Below, piece by piece: positions 18,512-27,843 of a stretch of 53,144 nt of DNA. The notes beneath the pieces are model-generated. The model ran no database searches. It saw only the letters and a list, made by a program, of their open reading frames with translations, and was not told the DNA's origin. The position numbers and the translations under genes were made by a program. The first letter of the stretch is position 1. Every line of letters starts with the position of its first letter. The stretch covers positions 1-53,144 of the forward strand of contig JAHFQJ010000014.1 of NCBI GenBank assembly GCA_023266335.1, in the 5' to 3' direction. This DNA comes from Burkholderiaceae bacterium. Its GTDB lineage: Bacteria > Pseudomonadota > Gammaproteobacteria > Burkholderiales > Burkholderiaceae.

Positions 18512-18544
18512 GTTGATGATTTTTTACAATATAAAGATATAAAA

Positions 18545-19443
18545 ATGACAGATGATACAAAAAAGCTTGAAAAAGTTAAATTTGCATTAAAAAAATTCTT
18601 GGAAAATAAAGATAAAGCATTGTGTTTATTTGGCAAATGGGGTTGCGGCAAAACTCATTTATGGAAAAAAATTATTTTTGACAACAAAAATCAATGCCTA
18701 CCAAATTATGCTTATGTTTCATTGTTTGGTATAGATTCTATAAAAGATGCAAAATATGCCATTGTTGCTGACAAAATTCAAAAAGAAGAAATAACTGAAG
18801 GAAGTCATGATAATATATTTAGTTTAAAGAAAGTATATCCATTTATTCTCTTTATATTTGGGCTATTAATATTTTTTTTAGTATCTTATCTCATGAAAAG
18901 ATATTTCTCAGAGATATATAACAATTTCAGCTGCTTGATTTTATATGATTCTCTCATATTAATATTTTCATTATTGGTTACTTGTATTACCAATGAATAT
19001 ACAAAAATATTTCATCTTTTATCTATAAATAAAATAAGTATTTTAGGTTTTAGCATGGGTATAAGCCCTAGTGAACATAGTTTATGTCAATAAAAGATAC
19101 TTTAATCTGCATTGATGATTTAGAGCGGAAGGGTAAAAATTTAAGCATTAAAGACATATTTGGTTTACTGAATTTTTTAAAAGAAGCTCATAATTGTAAA
19201 ATTATATTTATTTGTAATATTGATAGCTTATCTAATGAAAATAAAGAAGAATTTTGTACACAAAAAGATAAATTATTTGATTATTCCATAGAATTTGAAC
19301 CGACCGCTGACGATGTCATAGAAATAGCTTATACAAAAGCTGAATTTTTAGATAACCATCAAGCAATTTTAACTAATAAACAGAGTAGAAAATTACTTGA
19401 CATTCATCAGATAAATACTGTAAAATTACACAAATTCTGCAGT
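18545..19443 (+). pseudogene. KAP-like P-loop NTPase, frameshifted and truncated at tRNA-Gln
   Basis: Two frames make one protein. The first (18545-19093) has Walker A CLFGKWGCGKTHLWKK near residue 30 and two hydrophobic segments (FILFIFGLLIFFLVSYL; LILIFSLLVTCI). The second (from 19084) has Walker B TLICIDDLERKGKNLS and a sensor-like strand KIIFICNIDSL. Membrane helices between Walker A and B are characteristic of KAP NTPases. The frames meet within 19081-19093; a TAG at 19078 closes the second frame on the left, so the shift must lie there. The second frame runs into tRNA-Gln after [10 protein letters not shown], so the C-terminal part is lost. KAP ATPases are often phage- or plasmid-linked. 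It is probably non-functional. Confidence 0.72.
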
Positions 19444-19520
19444 AGGGAAATCGCCAAGCTGGTTAAGGCACTGGATTTTGATTCCAGCATGCGAAGGTTC
19501 GAATCCTTCTTTCCCTGCCA
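19444..19520 (+). tRNA. tRNA-Gln (anticodon TTG)
   Basis: A 77-base cloverleaf including an encoded CCA. The acceptor stem AGGGAAA pairs with TTTCCCT. The anticodon arm CTGGA-TTTTGAT-TCCAG has TTG at 19478-19480. The T arm is GAAGG-TTCGAAT-CCTTC. It lies 44 bp before prs, the usual betaproteobacterial neighbour. It reads CAA codons, and also CAG if the wobble U is suitably modified. Confidence 0.96.
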
Positions 19521-19564
19521 AACTTCTAAAAATAATATCAATATCTCAAAAAGGCCAATGCAAC

Positions 19565-20521
19565 ATGAGTAGCGAAAGCTTAATGGTGTTTACGGGCAAT
19601 GCCAATCCTAAATTAGCTCAATCAGTAGTAGAACATTTAAATATACCTTTAGGTAAAGCATTTGTCAGTAAGTTTTCTGATGGTGAAATTCAGGTAGAAA
19701 TCCAAGAAAATGTACGGACTAAACATGTAGTTGTACTGCAACCCACATGCGCTCCAACAAATGAAAATTTGATGGAATTAATGATAATGATTGATGCATT
19801 AAAACGTGCATCAGCTGGTACAATTACCGCCGCAATTCCATATTTTGGCTATTCAAGGCAAGATAGAAGACCGCGGTCAGCAAGGGTTGCTATTTCTGCT
19901 AAACTCGTGGCTAATATGCTCCAAGTTGCAGGTGCAGACCGCATTTTGACAATGGATTTACATGCAGATCAAATTCAAGGTTTTTTTGATATTCCTGTAG
20001 ACAATATTTATGGTTCAGCGGTGCTGTTAAGTGATTTAAGAGAAAAAAATGATGGTAATATGCTCATTGTATCGCCTGATGTAGGCGGTGTGGTAAGGGC
20101 AAGAGCTTTTGCCAAAGAATTAAGTACAGATTTAGCTATTATTGATAAACGCAGACCTAAAGCTAATGTTTCCGAAGTGATGAATATTATCGGCGATATA
20201 GCAGGGCGTAAATGTATTATTGTTGATGACATGATTGATACAGGCGGTACTTTATGTAAAGCTGCTGAAGTATTAAAATCGCAAGGGGCTTTAAGCGTGT
20301 CTGCATATTGCACTCATGCTGTATTATCCGGCGGAGCTGCAGAACGTATTGCAAATTCTGCCTTAGATGAAGTAGTAGTGTGCGATACAATACCATTGAG
20401 CGTACAAGCACAGACATGCAGTAAAATACGTGCTTTATCCACAGGTAAATTAGTAGCTCAAGCCTTGCAAAGAATAAATGAAGGCGAGTCTATTTTATCA
20501 TTATTTGATGAAACTAATTAA
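19565..20521 (+). CDS. prs: Ribose-phosphate pyrophosphokinase
   Basis: Prs makes PRPP from ribose 5-phosphate and ATP for purine, pyrimidine, histidine and NAD synthesis. I start at [19 protein letters not shown] (19565) because the family begins there; a longer frame upstream runs through tRNA-Gln. The result is 318 residues, normal for class I enzymes. Visible: [14 protein letters not shown], the catalytic flap [34 protein letters not shown], and the PRPP loop [18 protein letters not shown]. ctc/rplY and pth, often downstream in betaproteobacteria, are not here; an orphan gene follows instead. Confidence 0.97.
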   Translation: MSSESLMVFTGNANPKLAQSVVEHLNIPLGKAFVSKFSDGEIQVEIQENVRTKHVVVLQPTCAPTNENLMELMIMIDALKRASAGTITAAIPYFGYSRQDRRPRSARVAISAKLVANMLQVAGADRILTMDLHADQIQGFFDIPVDNIYGSAVLLSDLREKNDGNMLIVSPDVGGVVRARAFAKELSTDLAIIDKRRPKANVSEVMNIIGDIAGRKCIIVDDMIDTGGTLCKAAEVLKSQGALSVSAYCTHAVLSGGAAERIANSALDEVVVCDTIPLSVQAQTCSKIRALSTGKLVAQALQRINEGESILSLFDETN

Positions 20522-20632
20522 CATTAGATTTATTTTATAATTGAATATAAATAATGATATTACTATGGTATTTGGTATTCAAATCATTATTATGTTACCG
20601 TATTTAGTAAGCTTTTATTACATTAAATATAG

Positions 20633-22231
20633 ATGCCATCAACAAGCAGAAACACTAATTGTCATACTTATGCTGAAATTTATTCATTGGAATATGATAA
20701 ACTAAAAGCACGTTTAGATCCTAAATCATTTAAATCCTTACAGCAAAAATGTGGATATTTAGGCGGTTTAAAAGCTTTAACTCACGCAAAGGATAAGGAA
20801 GGTAATACAATATCTTATGGTAATGAATATATAATGTATCAAGCCGCAAGAAGCGGTACATTAATGCCATTGTATCAAGAATTTGGCAGTAATATTTTCA
20901 CGGAAAATTCTAATACATTAGAATGCCTTGATGTAATGATGATACATTCTTCTAGCGAAGCAACTGACTTTGATAATATAAATACCAGCGGATTTGAAAA
21001 ATTAAATAAATTACTTAAAAATGAAGATTATAAAAAGCTACCCTCGGATAAACTTCAATTAATTTTACAGATTTATGCATCTGGAATTTTTGATCAAATA
21101 GATGAAGAACTACATCCAGATTTTGTAAATACTTTACTTAGTTATGATACAGAAATATTAGAAGAAACTAATAATATGGCTGATTATGAATCAAAAATTA
21201 ATCAACATCCATTTGCTGTCATATTTTCTACAATATTAAAGGTATATGCTAATAAAGCAAAAGCATCATTAAAAAAGCTTAACATTTATCATATTACAGC
21301 ATTAACCAGCATCATAGTTAATGCTGGCTTTAATCAAATACCTCATCACTTCAATAGTTTTATAAGTATTTTACTTAACTATAATAATGAAATATTAAAA
21401 AAAATTAATGATATAGGATATTATGAATCTAAAGCTGATCAACATCCATTTGTTATTATATTTTCAAAATTCATTGAAGATAATCACCCATTTTACGCGG
21501 AAAACTTAAGCCGAATTAGTATTGAACAAATTGGAGAATTAAGTAATATAATCATTAGCGGTCATTTTGAGCAAATGTTTAAATCAATAGGTTATAATGG
21601 TATTCTTTTTAGTGCGGATCAGCTTAAAAGAGTACATAGCGCCCTTGCTCAGGGAATGCTTGACAGAATATGTACAAAATTTACAAAAAATTTGTATGAC
21701 TGTTATGGAAGAATACTTCATATAAATGAACTAGACGGATGTGTTTTTGAATATAAAGATGTATTTGACTGTAGTATAAAATTTATAAATAATAATATAT
21801 TTGATGAAATGTTTCTTTTATTATTTCTCCCTTTGCTTGGTAAAAGAGAATTGAGTACAAAATTTGATGACAGACAATTAACAATATTTAAAATAATTTC
21901 AAATTCAATAACTGAAGGTACTTTTAATAAAATGTGGAGTGTATTCAAACATACAAGCGAATTTACAACATTATATTCTCAGGTATCTTATCAAATTACA
22001 GATAATATGAGAAGAATTACTGAAATAAAAAGGGCTATTGACAGAGCAGTTTCAACAATGACGTATAATACTATAATAAAAGAATGCGGGGAAATTTGGT
22101 TTGCTACAGAAAGTAGTAAAAAAATTAATCAGAAAATAAATGAAGTTTCTAATAGAAAAAATCATATTAATCATGCTCTTGAAAAGTTATCTATTACAGC
22201 AGAAAAAAAGGGGGGAAGACCAAGAAAATAA
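20633..22231 (+). CDS. Orphan helical-repeat protein with AT-hook-like tail (possible effector)
   Basis: A 532-residue, largely helical, Asn/Ile/Lys-rich protein of no recognised family. An internal repeat of about 90 residues is visible: FVNTLLSYDTEILEETNNMA then YESKINQHPFAVIFS (about 165-200) recurs as FISILLNYNNEILKKINDIG then YESKADQHPFVIIFS (about 240-285). Each is preceded by segments like ASGIFDQI and NAGFNQI, and a third SGHFEQM occurs near 315. The C-terminus, EKKGGRPRK, resembles an AT-hook (GRP core with basic flanks). There is no signal peptide and no clear ribosome site. A host-directed effector is possible but unproven. Confidence 0.6.
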   Translation: MPSTSRNTNCHTYAEIYSLEYDKLKARLDPKSFKSLQQKCGYLGGLKALTHAKDKEGNTISYGNEYIMYQAARSGTLMPLYQEFGSNIFTENSNTLECLDVMMIHSSSEATDFDNINTSGFEKLNKLLKNEDYKKLPSDKLQLILQIYASGIFDQIDEELHPDFVNTLLSYDTEILEETNNMADYESKINQHPFAVIFSTILKVYANKAKASLKKLNIYHITALTSIIVNAGFNQIPHHFNSFISILLNYNNEILKKINDIGYYESKADQHPFVIIFSKFIEDNHPFYAENLSRISIEQIGELSNIIISGHFEQMFKSIGYNGILFSADQLKRVHSALAQGMLDRICTKFTKNLYDCYGRILHINELDGCVFEYKDVFDCSIKFINNNIFDEMFLLLFLPLLGKRELSTKFDDRQLTIFKIISNSITEGTFNKMWSVFKHTSEFTTLYSQVSYQITDNMRRITEIKRAIDRAVSTMTYNTIIKECGEIWFATESSKKINQKINEVSNRKNHINHALEKLSITAEKKGGRPRK

Positions 22232-22261
22232 ACAATTTATTTATTATTTTATTAGATTTAC

Positions 22262-22500
22262 TATCTACATGGTTTTCATTTACAGCATGATGCAAACGGT
22301 GTTGCTATAATTTGCTCTCCTAAAAATCCAGCTTGCGAAACATTAAAAAATATAAATTTAAATGATTTAAAAACAAGCTTGTACACTCAAGGTGTAATAT
22401 GTAATGTTAAGAAGCAGGGCAAACTGATGCTGCACATGCAGCTGCCTATATTGCTTTAGCAGGGGGAATTAGCTTTATTATAAAATTTAATTTAGTGTAG
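22262..22500 (+). pseudogene. Remnant of an unknown gene, frameshifted
   Basis: After the helical-repeat gene one frame reads GFHLQHDANGVAIICSPKNP then ACETLKNINLNDLKTSLYTQ with no start codon. Near 22405 it gives way to another frame reading EAGQTDAAHAAAYIALAGGI and ending at TAG 22498. The protein-like composition on both sides of the shift suggests decay of one gene. I do not recognise it. Its end overlaps the tail of the gene on the other strand by a few bases. Confidence 0.4.
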
Positions 22501-23403
22501 ATTATCTTTTTTAATTTTATCTAAAGTTGTTATAATTAAACATTGTAATTCTCTTAGCTGAGCCATATTTTTAGTTAATGCAACTGGCGGTATGTAGCTT
22601 AATTTAACTTTATCCGTTTTTAGTTTAGCAAAATAATTATCGCTTAAGCATGTTTTTAATTGTTCTTCACCTTCCGAATCACTGTATTTTTTATTGATAT
22701 GTGAAGTATTCAGTATTGCTAAAGATGCAATGCCTTCTAAAAGACAATTAGCAACCAATCCAACATCACATCTAATATTATCACCCGTCATTAAAACAAA
22801 ATCTTGTGCTTTATCTATATTTTTTCCAAAAAAATGCACGGTAGCATTATATAAATGCACTGTATTAGGTTTGCATTTCTGCAGGTCTATAATTCCGTTT
22901 TCATCTTTGCCGTAATAGCAAGTAATTTTTTCAGAAAAAATCATATTTGGTATACGACTAAGCCATGCTTTGTTTGCCCTACTTAGAATAAAAAAATTAT
23001 ATTTAAAACATTGACTTAAACTTTGTGCTTTTTTGCTCACTTCACTTAAAACATTATTGTCTCTTTCCCGACACGGTTTATTTTTCTCGTATTCCACCAA
23101 AGCACACTGATATGCAGCTTCAGAATCAAAATCTTCTCTGGGTTCCAATTCATTAATACATTCATTGCATTGTAAATTATCATCATAATCATAAACGTTA
23201 TACAAAGTCTGTATATCTCTATCTTGTATTATTTTAGTTAACCAAGATAATAAATTTTCTTTGTTAATGTATTCTTTATTACCATCTGCATGTATCAATT
23301 TTCCGTATTTACTCTTGTCAGCACTGTGATTAGGGACGGAAGCAAGGTTTAGAACAGGCGCAGCGTTAGAGAATATTATTCGCTGCGGTAAATTTTTACC
23401 CAT
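22492..23403 (-). CDS. Orphan protein with HAD-like motifs
   Basis: A 303-residue protein starting 5 bp after ybiT on the same strand, so the two may be co-transcribed. Motifs in the right order for a HAD-superfamily hydrolase: TLYNVYDYDDNLQC (about 65-78; hhhhDxD, motif I), YNFFILSRANKAW (about 135; hhhh[S/T], motif II), and FVLMTGDNIRCDVGLVA (about 205-220; GDxxxxD, motif IV), with Lys residues between that could serve as motif III. HAD enzymes usually cleave phosphate esters. The Cys pair CNECINE in the cap region is unusual. Overall similarity to any named subfamily is not apparent, so the call rests on motif order only. Confidence 0.5.
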   Translation of the reverse strand: MGKNLPQRIIFSNAAPVLNLASVPNHSADKSKYGKLIHADGNKEYINKENLLSWLTKIIQDRDIQTLYNVYDYDDNLQCNECINELEPREDFDSEAAYQCALVEYEKNKPCRERDNNVLSEVSKKAQSLSQCFKYNFFILSRANKAWLSRIPNMIFSEKITCYYGKDENGIIDLQKCKPNTVHLYNATVHFFGKNIDKAQDFVLMTGDNIRCDVGLVANCLLEGIASLAILNTSHINKKYSDSEGEEQLKTCLSDNYFAKLKTDKVKLSYIPPVALTKNMAQLRELQCLIITTLDKIKKDNLH

Positions 23404-23408
23404 ACTAA

Positions 23409-25004
23409 CTAAATAACCACGCCTTGGCTTACTAAGTATTCATCATAAGTACCCTTATAATCAATAACTTTACCATCCATTTTTACTTCGATAACCCGAG
23501 TTGCTAATCCGCTGACAAACTCTCTATCATGAGAGATAAAAATTAAAGTACCTGTAAATTTTTCTAGGGCAATCTGTAGTGATTCAATTGATTCCATATC
23601 CATATGGTTAGTCGGCTCATCTAAAGCTAATACATTGTGTTTACCCAGCATAAGCTTACCCCATATCATACGCCCTTTTTCACCGCCGGAAAGCACGTGA
23701 ACAGTCTTTTTAATATCGTCTCCGCTAAATAATAACCGCCCTAAAACGCTACGTATAGCTTGATCATCTTCACCTGAATTAGCAAAATTTCTCATCCATG
23801 AAAATAAATCTATGTTCTGCGGGAATGCTTCGTTTGTATCTTGGGGCATATAGCCAATATTTGCATGTTCAGCTAATTTTATATTGCCGCCATCAATTGG
23901 AATTTGTGTAAGTAAACAACGCATTAATGTTGTTTTACCTGCTCCATTCTCACCAATAATAGCAATTTTTTCACCTGCCTGTACCACAATATCTAAATTT
24001 TGGAAAATTTTTCTTTCATAAGTTTTGGTAATATTTTCTGCAATTACTGCAGTATTATGTAATTTTTTCTCAAATTCAAAGCGTATAAACGGATTTTGAC
24101 GCGATGACGGCTTAATATCTTCAACTTTAATTTTATCAATTTGTTTTAAACGTGAAGTTGCTTGCCTAGCTTTTGATTTATTGGCTGCAAACCGGCGCAC
24201 AAAATCTTGTAATTCGCCAATACGCTCTTTAGCTTTTGAATTTGCAGACATTAAACGCTCACGTGCCTGCAATGACGCCTGCATGTAATCATCATAATTA
24301 CCCGGATAAATTTTTAATGTTCCATAATCCATATCTGCCATATGCGTACATACAGAATTTAAAAAATGGCGGTCATGAGAAATAATTATCATAGTTGAAT
24401 TACGTTCGTTAATTATATCTTCTAACCAGCGGATAGTGTTAATATCTAAGTTATTAGTCGGCTCATCCAGCAGTAATACATCAGGATTAGAAAATAAGGC
24501 TTGGGCTAGTAAAACACGGAGTTTCCAGCCTGGAGCTACGCTTGCCATAGTTTTTTGATGAAAATCAATTTCAATGCCTACACCTAATAATAATTCACCT
24601 GCTTTTGCCTGGGCAGTATAACCGCCGTATTCTGCATATTTTGCCTCCAATTCGGCGGCTCGCATATAGTCATCATCAGTAGCGTCAGGGCTATCATAGA
24701 TTTCATCTCTTTGCTTGGCTGCTTCCCACATTTCAACATGCCCCATCATTACCACATCAAGTACACGCATATCTTCATATGCAAATTGATTTTGATTTAA
24801 TTTCCCTAAACGCACATTAGGCTCTAAGGAAACATTGCCGTTACTTGGCTCTAAATCGCCGCCTAAAATTTTCATGAATGTAGATTTACCGCATCCGTTT
24901 GCACCAATTAAACCATAACGGTTGCCATCGCTGAATTTTGCATTGATATTTTCAAATAAAGGCTTTGAACCAAATTGAATTGTGATATTTGAAGCTGTAA
25001 TCAT
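23409..25004 (-). CDS. ybiT: ABC-F family ATPase YbiT
   Basis: A 531-residue soluble protein with two ABC ATPase domains and no membrane domain. The N-terminus [20 protein letters not shown] closely follows E. coli YbiT. Domain 1 has Walker [10 protein letters not shown] and Walker [13 protein letters not shown], but its signature reads VAPGWKLRV in place of LSGGxxxR, a known trait of YbiT. A linker around residues 235-300 ([16 protein letters not shown]) is followed by domain 2, with [18 protein letters not shown] and [16 protein letters not shown] proteins bind the ribosomal E site and ease translation stalling; the exact YbiT role is less clear. Only 5 bp separate it from the HAD-like gene. 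Confidence 0.93.
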   Translation of the reverse strand: MITASNITIQFGSKPLFENINAKFSDGNRYGLIGANGCGKSTFMKILGGDLEPSNGNVSLEPNVRLGKLNQNQFAYEDMRVLDVVMMGHVEMWEAAKQRDEIYDSPDATDDDYMRAAELEAKYAEYGGYTAQAKAGELLLGVGIEIDFHQKTMASVAPGWKLRVLLAQALFSNPDVLLLDEPTNNLDINTIRWLEDIINERNSTMIIISHDRHFLNSVCTHMADMDYGTLKIYPGNYDDYMQASLQARERLMSANSKAKERIGELQDFVRRFAANKSKARQATSRLKQIDKIKVEDIKPSSRQNPFIRFEFEKKLHNTAVIAENITKTYERKIFQNLDIVVQAGEKIAIIGENGAGKTTLMRCLLTQIPIDGGNIKLAEHANIGYMPQDTNEAFPQNIDLFSWMRNFANSGEDDQAIRSVLGRLLFSGDDIKKTVHVLSGGEKGRMIWGKLMLGKHNVLALDEPTNHMDMESIESLQIALEKFTGTLIFISHDREFVSGLATRVIEVKMDGKVIDYKGTYDEYLVSQGVVI

Positions 25005-25061
25005 ATTAAAATATTTAATTATATATAGAACATTATAATATATAAGTATATCATTATGTAC

Positions 25062-25080
25062 ATACTAATTGTAGTTCATT
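25062..25080 (+). repeat. MITE-like dispersed repeat, left-end fragment D
   Basis: ATACTAATTGTAGTTCATT matches the left end of the repeat family and then diverges. It is a truncated copy between ybiT and the LRR gene. Confidence 0.6.
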
Positions 25081-25098
25081 TATATTAAGAGTTTAAAA

Positions 25099-26406
25099 TC
25101 ATAGTTTACCTTCAATCTTTAGTTGATGCCGTGCCACGTCAATTGCAATTTTTGGCATTTGCCCATTATTCAACAAATCTGACAGCAATTTATTAGCTCC
25201 ATCTTTTAGTTGCTGTGTAACCATATCTTTAATATCCTGTTCAGGGATTTTTTGACCCAGTTGCATATCGATAAATTTTGCTATATTATTTTCTACAAGT
25301 TTGTCTATAACACTTTGATCAAGAAATTTACTGCAAGTATTTTTCATTATAGAAGCTGATAGATATTCAATATATGTGCTATCTTCAGGCTGAAAGCCGT
25401 AATGTATCGTTTGAGCATTCGGCAATTTACTGCCATGCTCTGCATTTGGATCAGAATTTAATGCATTAAAAGCTTCTTCCTGCTCTTTAGATAAGCTAAA
25501 TTTATATTGATTAAATGCATGCATAGCATGATTTACTAATTCTGTATCAGTTCTTTTTATAACTATGGTTTCTACCGGCTTGTTTTCTAATTGTGAGTGG
25601 TAGATGTCTTGCCAATTACCTAATTCTTGTATTGGTTTTTTTGCAATTATTGGTTTAGATAACTGCAAAACAGAGGATGTTTGATTATCAGCTCCAAAGC
25701 CCTTAGCTAGGGCTACATTTTTTAATTCTTCTATTTGCCCAGCAGAAAAATTATTTCCATAAATCTGTAATACTTCTAGAGATGAATTTGAAGTAAGATA
25801 ATTTTTAATATCCTCAAAACTTTCTGAACTGGCAGGACTGCAGATTAAGGTTTTTAAATTAGGATTATTTGTTAAAATTTGCTTAAGTTGTTCAGCTGGA
25901 ATATTTCTTTTATCTTCAAAAATATTTAAATTTTTAGCTTTAGCCTCAATTTCTTGCCTTAATTGCTCATGCCGCTGTGGTTGAGATGAATGAAATAATT
26001 CTTCGCTAGCGGCATATATACCTGTTTCATTCACATTGTCAAGAATAGAGTTTATGTATGGAAGCATCAGTTCAGGACTTTTTTTTGCTAATTCTTGTAA
26101 GCTTTGTTTAAAAGCAAATTTAGCCTTAATATTATCTAATACATGCTGCTTTGCTTGCACAGCTGTTTGAAGTTGAGGTTTATCTATTTTTGCGGTGCTT
26201 ATACTACTGAAAGAAGATTGCAGGGGCGGTGGAGTATCCTCACTGCTTGTGTAATGAGTCGGGTCTTTACTGCCAGATGGCGGAGTGTCTTTTAAATTTG
26301 CTCTAGAAGCATCATTATTTGCACCGCCGGCAGCGGCATTATTTTTAGATTCTGACATTGTTGAAACTGGTGGTTTCGTATGTTGAGTAGAAGATGTTGC
26401 CTGCAT
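25099..26406 (-). CDS. Leucine-rich-repeat protein, candidate host-interaction factor
   Basis: I start at MQATSSTQHTKPPVSTMSES (26406), since the in-frame extension upstream (to 26475) is A+T-rich and atypical; this gives 435 residues. Residues about 1-80 are Ser/Thr/Pro/Asn-rich and probably disordered. The middle (about 170-240) has LRR-like units resembling the ribonuclease-inhibitor class: LKQILTNNPNLKTLICSP, then IKNYLTSNSSLEVLQIYGNN, then QIEELKNVALAKG. The C-terminal part is helical with no known motif. No signal peptide is visible. LRR proteins with disordered N-termini are common among secreted effectors of intracellular bacteria, but secretion here is only a guess. Confidence 0.6.
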   Translation of the reverse strand: MQATSSTQHTKPPVSTMSESKNNAAAGGANNDASRANLKDTPPSGSKDPTHYTSSEDTPPPLQSSFSSISTAKIDKPQLQTAVQAKQHVLDNIKAKFAFKQSLQELAKKSPELMLPYINSILDNVNETGIYAASEELFHSSQPQRHEQLRQEIEAKAKNLNIFEDKRNIPAEQLKQILTNNPNLKTLICSPASSESFEDIKNYLTSNSSLEVLQIYGNNFSAGQIEELKNVALAKGFGADNQTSSVLQLSKPIIAKKPIQELGNWQDIYHSQLENKPVETIVIKRTDTELVNHAMHAFNQYKFSLSKEQEEAFNALNSDPNAEHGSKLPNAQTIHYGFQPEDSTYIEYLSASIMKNTCSKFLDQSVIDKLVENNIAKFIDMQLGQKIPEQDIKDMVTQQLKDGANKLLSDLLNNGQMPKIAIDVARHQLKIEGKL

Positions 26407-26665
26407 TTTAAAAATCTTTAAGTAATATATATTATTATATAATATATCTGAATATTGTACATTTTTTCCCAGCATATTTTTATTTATGTGCGTTATTACT
26501 TTTACTTTTTTACTATTGAATGGCTTGCAATTGATACAAGTGATGATTTATCTGATACATATTATTATCCGCATATTAATTTAGAAAATATTAACTTATT
26601 ACTGGCACTAAAAAAATTTGGGTTATTTAGTATAATGTTAATATATTCTTCAAAATAATCTTCAA

Positions 26666-26872
26666 ATGGACACTAATTTATTAATTTTTGGATGCCTTTT
26701 TAGTTGTGTAGGCTTAGGATTTTTTACTTACGGTAAAAAACAAAGGTCTGTTGTTCCGCTGGGATGCGGAATAGGGCTTATGATATTTCCTTATTTTATC
26801 TCTGATATTAAACTTGTACTTTTAATTGGAATTGCGTTAATGTTAATCCCTTATTTTGTGAGGATTGATTAA
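26666..26872 (+). CDS. Small conserved membrane protein
   Basis: A 68-residue hydrophobic protein with two or three membrane helices around the conserved centre YGKKQRSVVPLGCGIGLMIF and the ending MLIPYFVR. Beta- and gammaproteobacteria carry a closely similar short protein, often labelled an amino acid transport protein without experimental support. The Tyr-Gly-Lys-Lys-Gln turn between helices is the recognisable signature. It lies alone before ung. The function is not known. Confidence 0.75.
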   Translation: MDTNLLIFGCLFSCVGLGFFTYGKKQRSVVPLGCGIGLMIFPYFISDIKLVLLIGIALMLIPYFVRID

Positions 26873-27067
26873 GATATTAACCATATCAATAAAATTAAAA
26901 AAACGAAAGGCATGAGTTCGACGCAAATTGCATGGTATTCTTAAACATATTCATATAATCTTTTACAGTAAAAAATATTTAATAAAACAAAAAAATAATA
27001 TATACATTCTGAATAAAAAAAGATATGATAATATTTACTTTACTTATCCGGCTAAATAAAAATAATT

Positions 27068-27823
27068 ATGACAAATAGTCAATTTAATCAAGATTTTGAT
27101 ACAATAACAGCTAATTCTAGTAATACATTCGATATTTTTTCTCTGTGGCAGCAAGTTCCTCAAGAATGGCAAACTTTAATGCAGGATTTTCCGCAAGAAA
27201 TTTGGCAAAAAATTAATGCAGCAGTTTCTCATGATTTACAAAATAATATTCAAGTTTTCCCCTATGATTTTTTTTATGCTTTAAAATGTACTAAACCGCA
27301 AGATATTAAAATTGTAATTTTAGGGCAAGACCCTTACCATAATATATTTGGTAATACTCCACAGGCGCATGGTTTAGCGTTTTCAGTGCCAAGCGGTATT
27401 GATATTCCGCCGTCATTACGTAATATTGATATTGAATTGAAACAAAGTCTTAATATACCAATACCAAAACATGGCTGTTTAGACACTTGGGCAAAGCAGG
27501 GCGTATTTTTATTAAACAGTATTTTAAGTGTGCAGGCACATAATCCGGCAAGTCATGCACATATTGGCTGGCAGGAATTTACGGATTATTTAATTGCTCA
27601 ATTAGCAAAAAATTATGCCCACATTGTATGGATGTTATGGGGTAAATATGCTCAAAGCAAAACTCAATATATTCCAAATGAAAATAATCAGCATTTAATT
27701 TTATGCACAACTCACCCCTCGCCGTTATCTGCTCACCGCGGTTTTTTAGGTTGTGGACATTTTAGAGAAGCGCGCAATTATGTATTAACGACTCGAGGAA
27801 TTGAGATAGATTTTACGAGGTAG
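27068..27823 (+). CDS. ung: Uracil-DNA glycosylase, family 1
   Basis: Ung removes uracil from DNA to start base-excision repair. The protein has 251 residues, with an N-terminal extension of about 30. Motif VILGQDPYHNIFG holds the catalytic Asp and the water-activating loop. GVFLLNSILSVQAHNPASH contains the uracil-binding region. HPSPLSAHRGFLGCGHF carries the catalytic His and the minor-groove Leu-containing loop (LSAHRGFLG, where many members have FFG). It is convergent with nadK, 20 bp away. Confidence 0.96.
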   Translation: MTNSQFNQDFDTITANSSNTFDIFSLWQQVPQEWQTLMQDFPQEIWQKINAAVSHDLQNNIQVFPYDFFYALKCTKPQDIKIVILGQDPYHNIFGNTPQAHGLAFSVPSGIDIPPSLRNIDIELKQSLNIPIPKHGCLDTWAKQGVFLLNSILSVQAHNPASHAHIGWQEFTDYLIAQLAKNYAHIVWMLWGKYAQSKTQYIPNENNQHLILCTTHPSPLSAHRGFLGCGHFREARNYVLTTRGIEIDFTR

Positions 27824-27843
27824 TTATGCTATTTATCTATATA

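Noticed and set aside
19478-19564. Upstream-extended start for prs
   Set aside because: The extension is encoded by tRNA-Gln and its spacer; family members start at [12 protein letters not shown] (19565).
20550-20591. Inverted repeat AATAATGAT/ATCATTATT after prs as a terminator
   Set aside because: All-A/T stem with a long loop and no T tract; too weak in this base composition.
26455-26658. 67-codon plus-strand ORF between the LRR gene and the small membrane protein gene
   Set aside because: A+T-rich, no ribosome site, and it starts over the opposite gene's leader; no family features.
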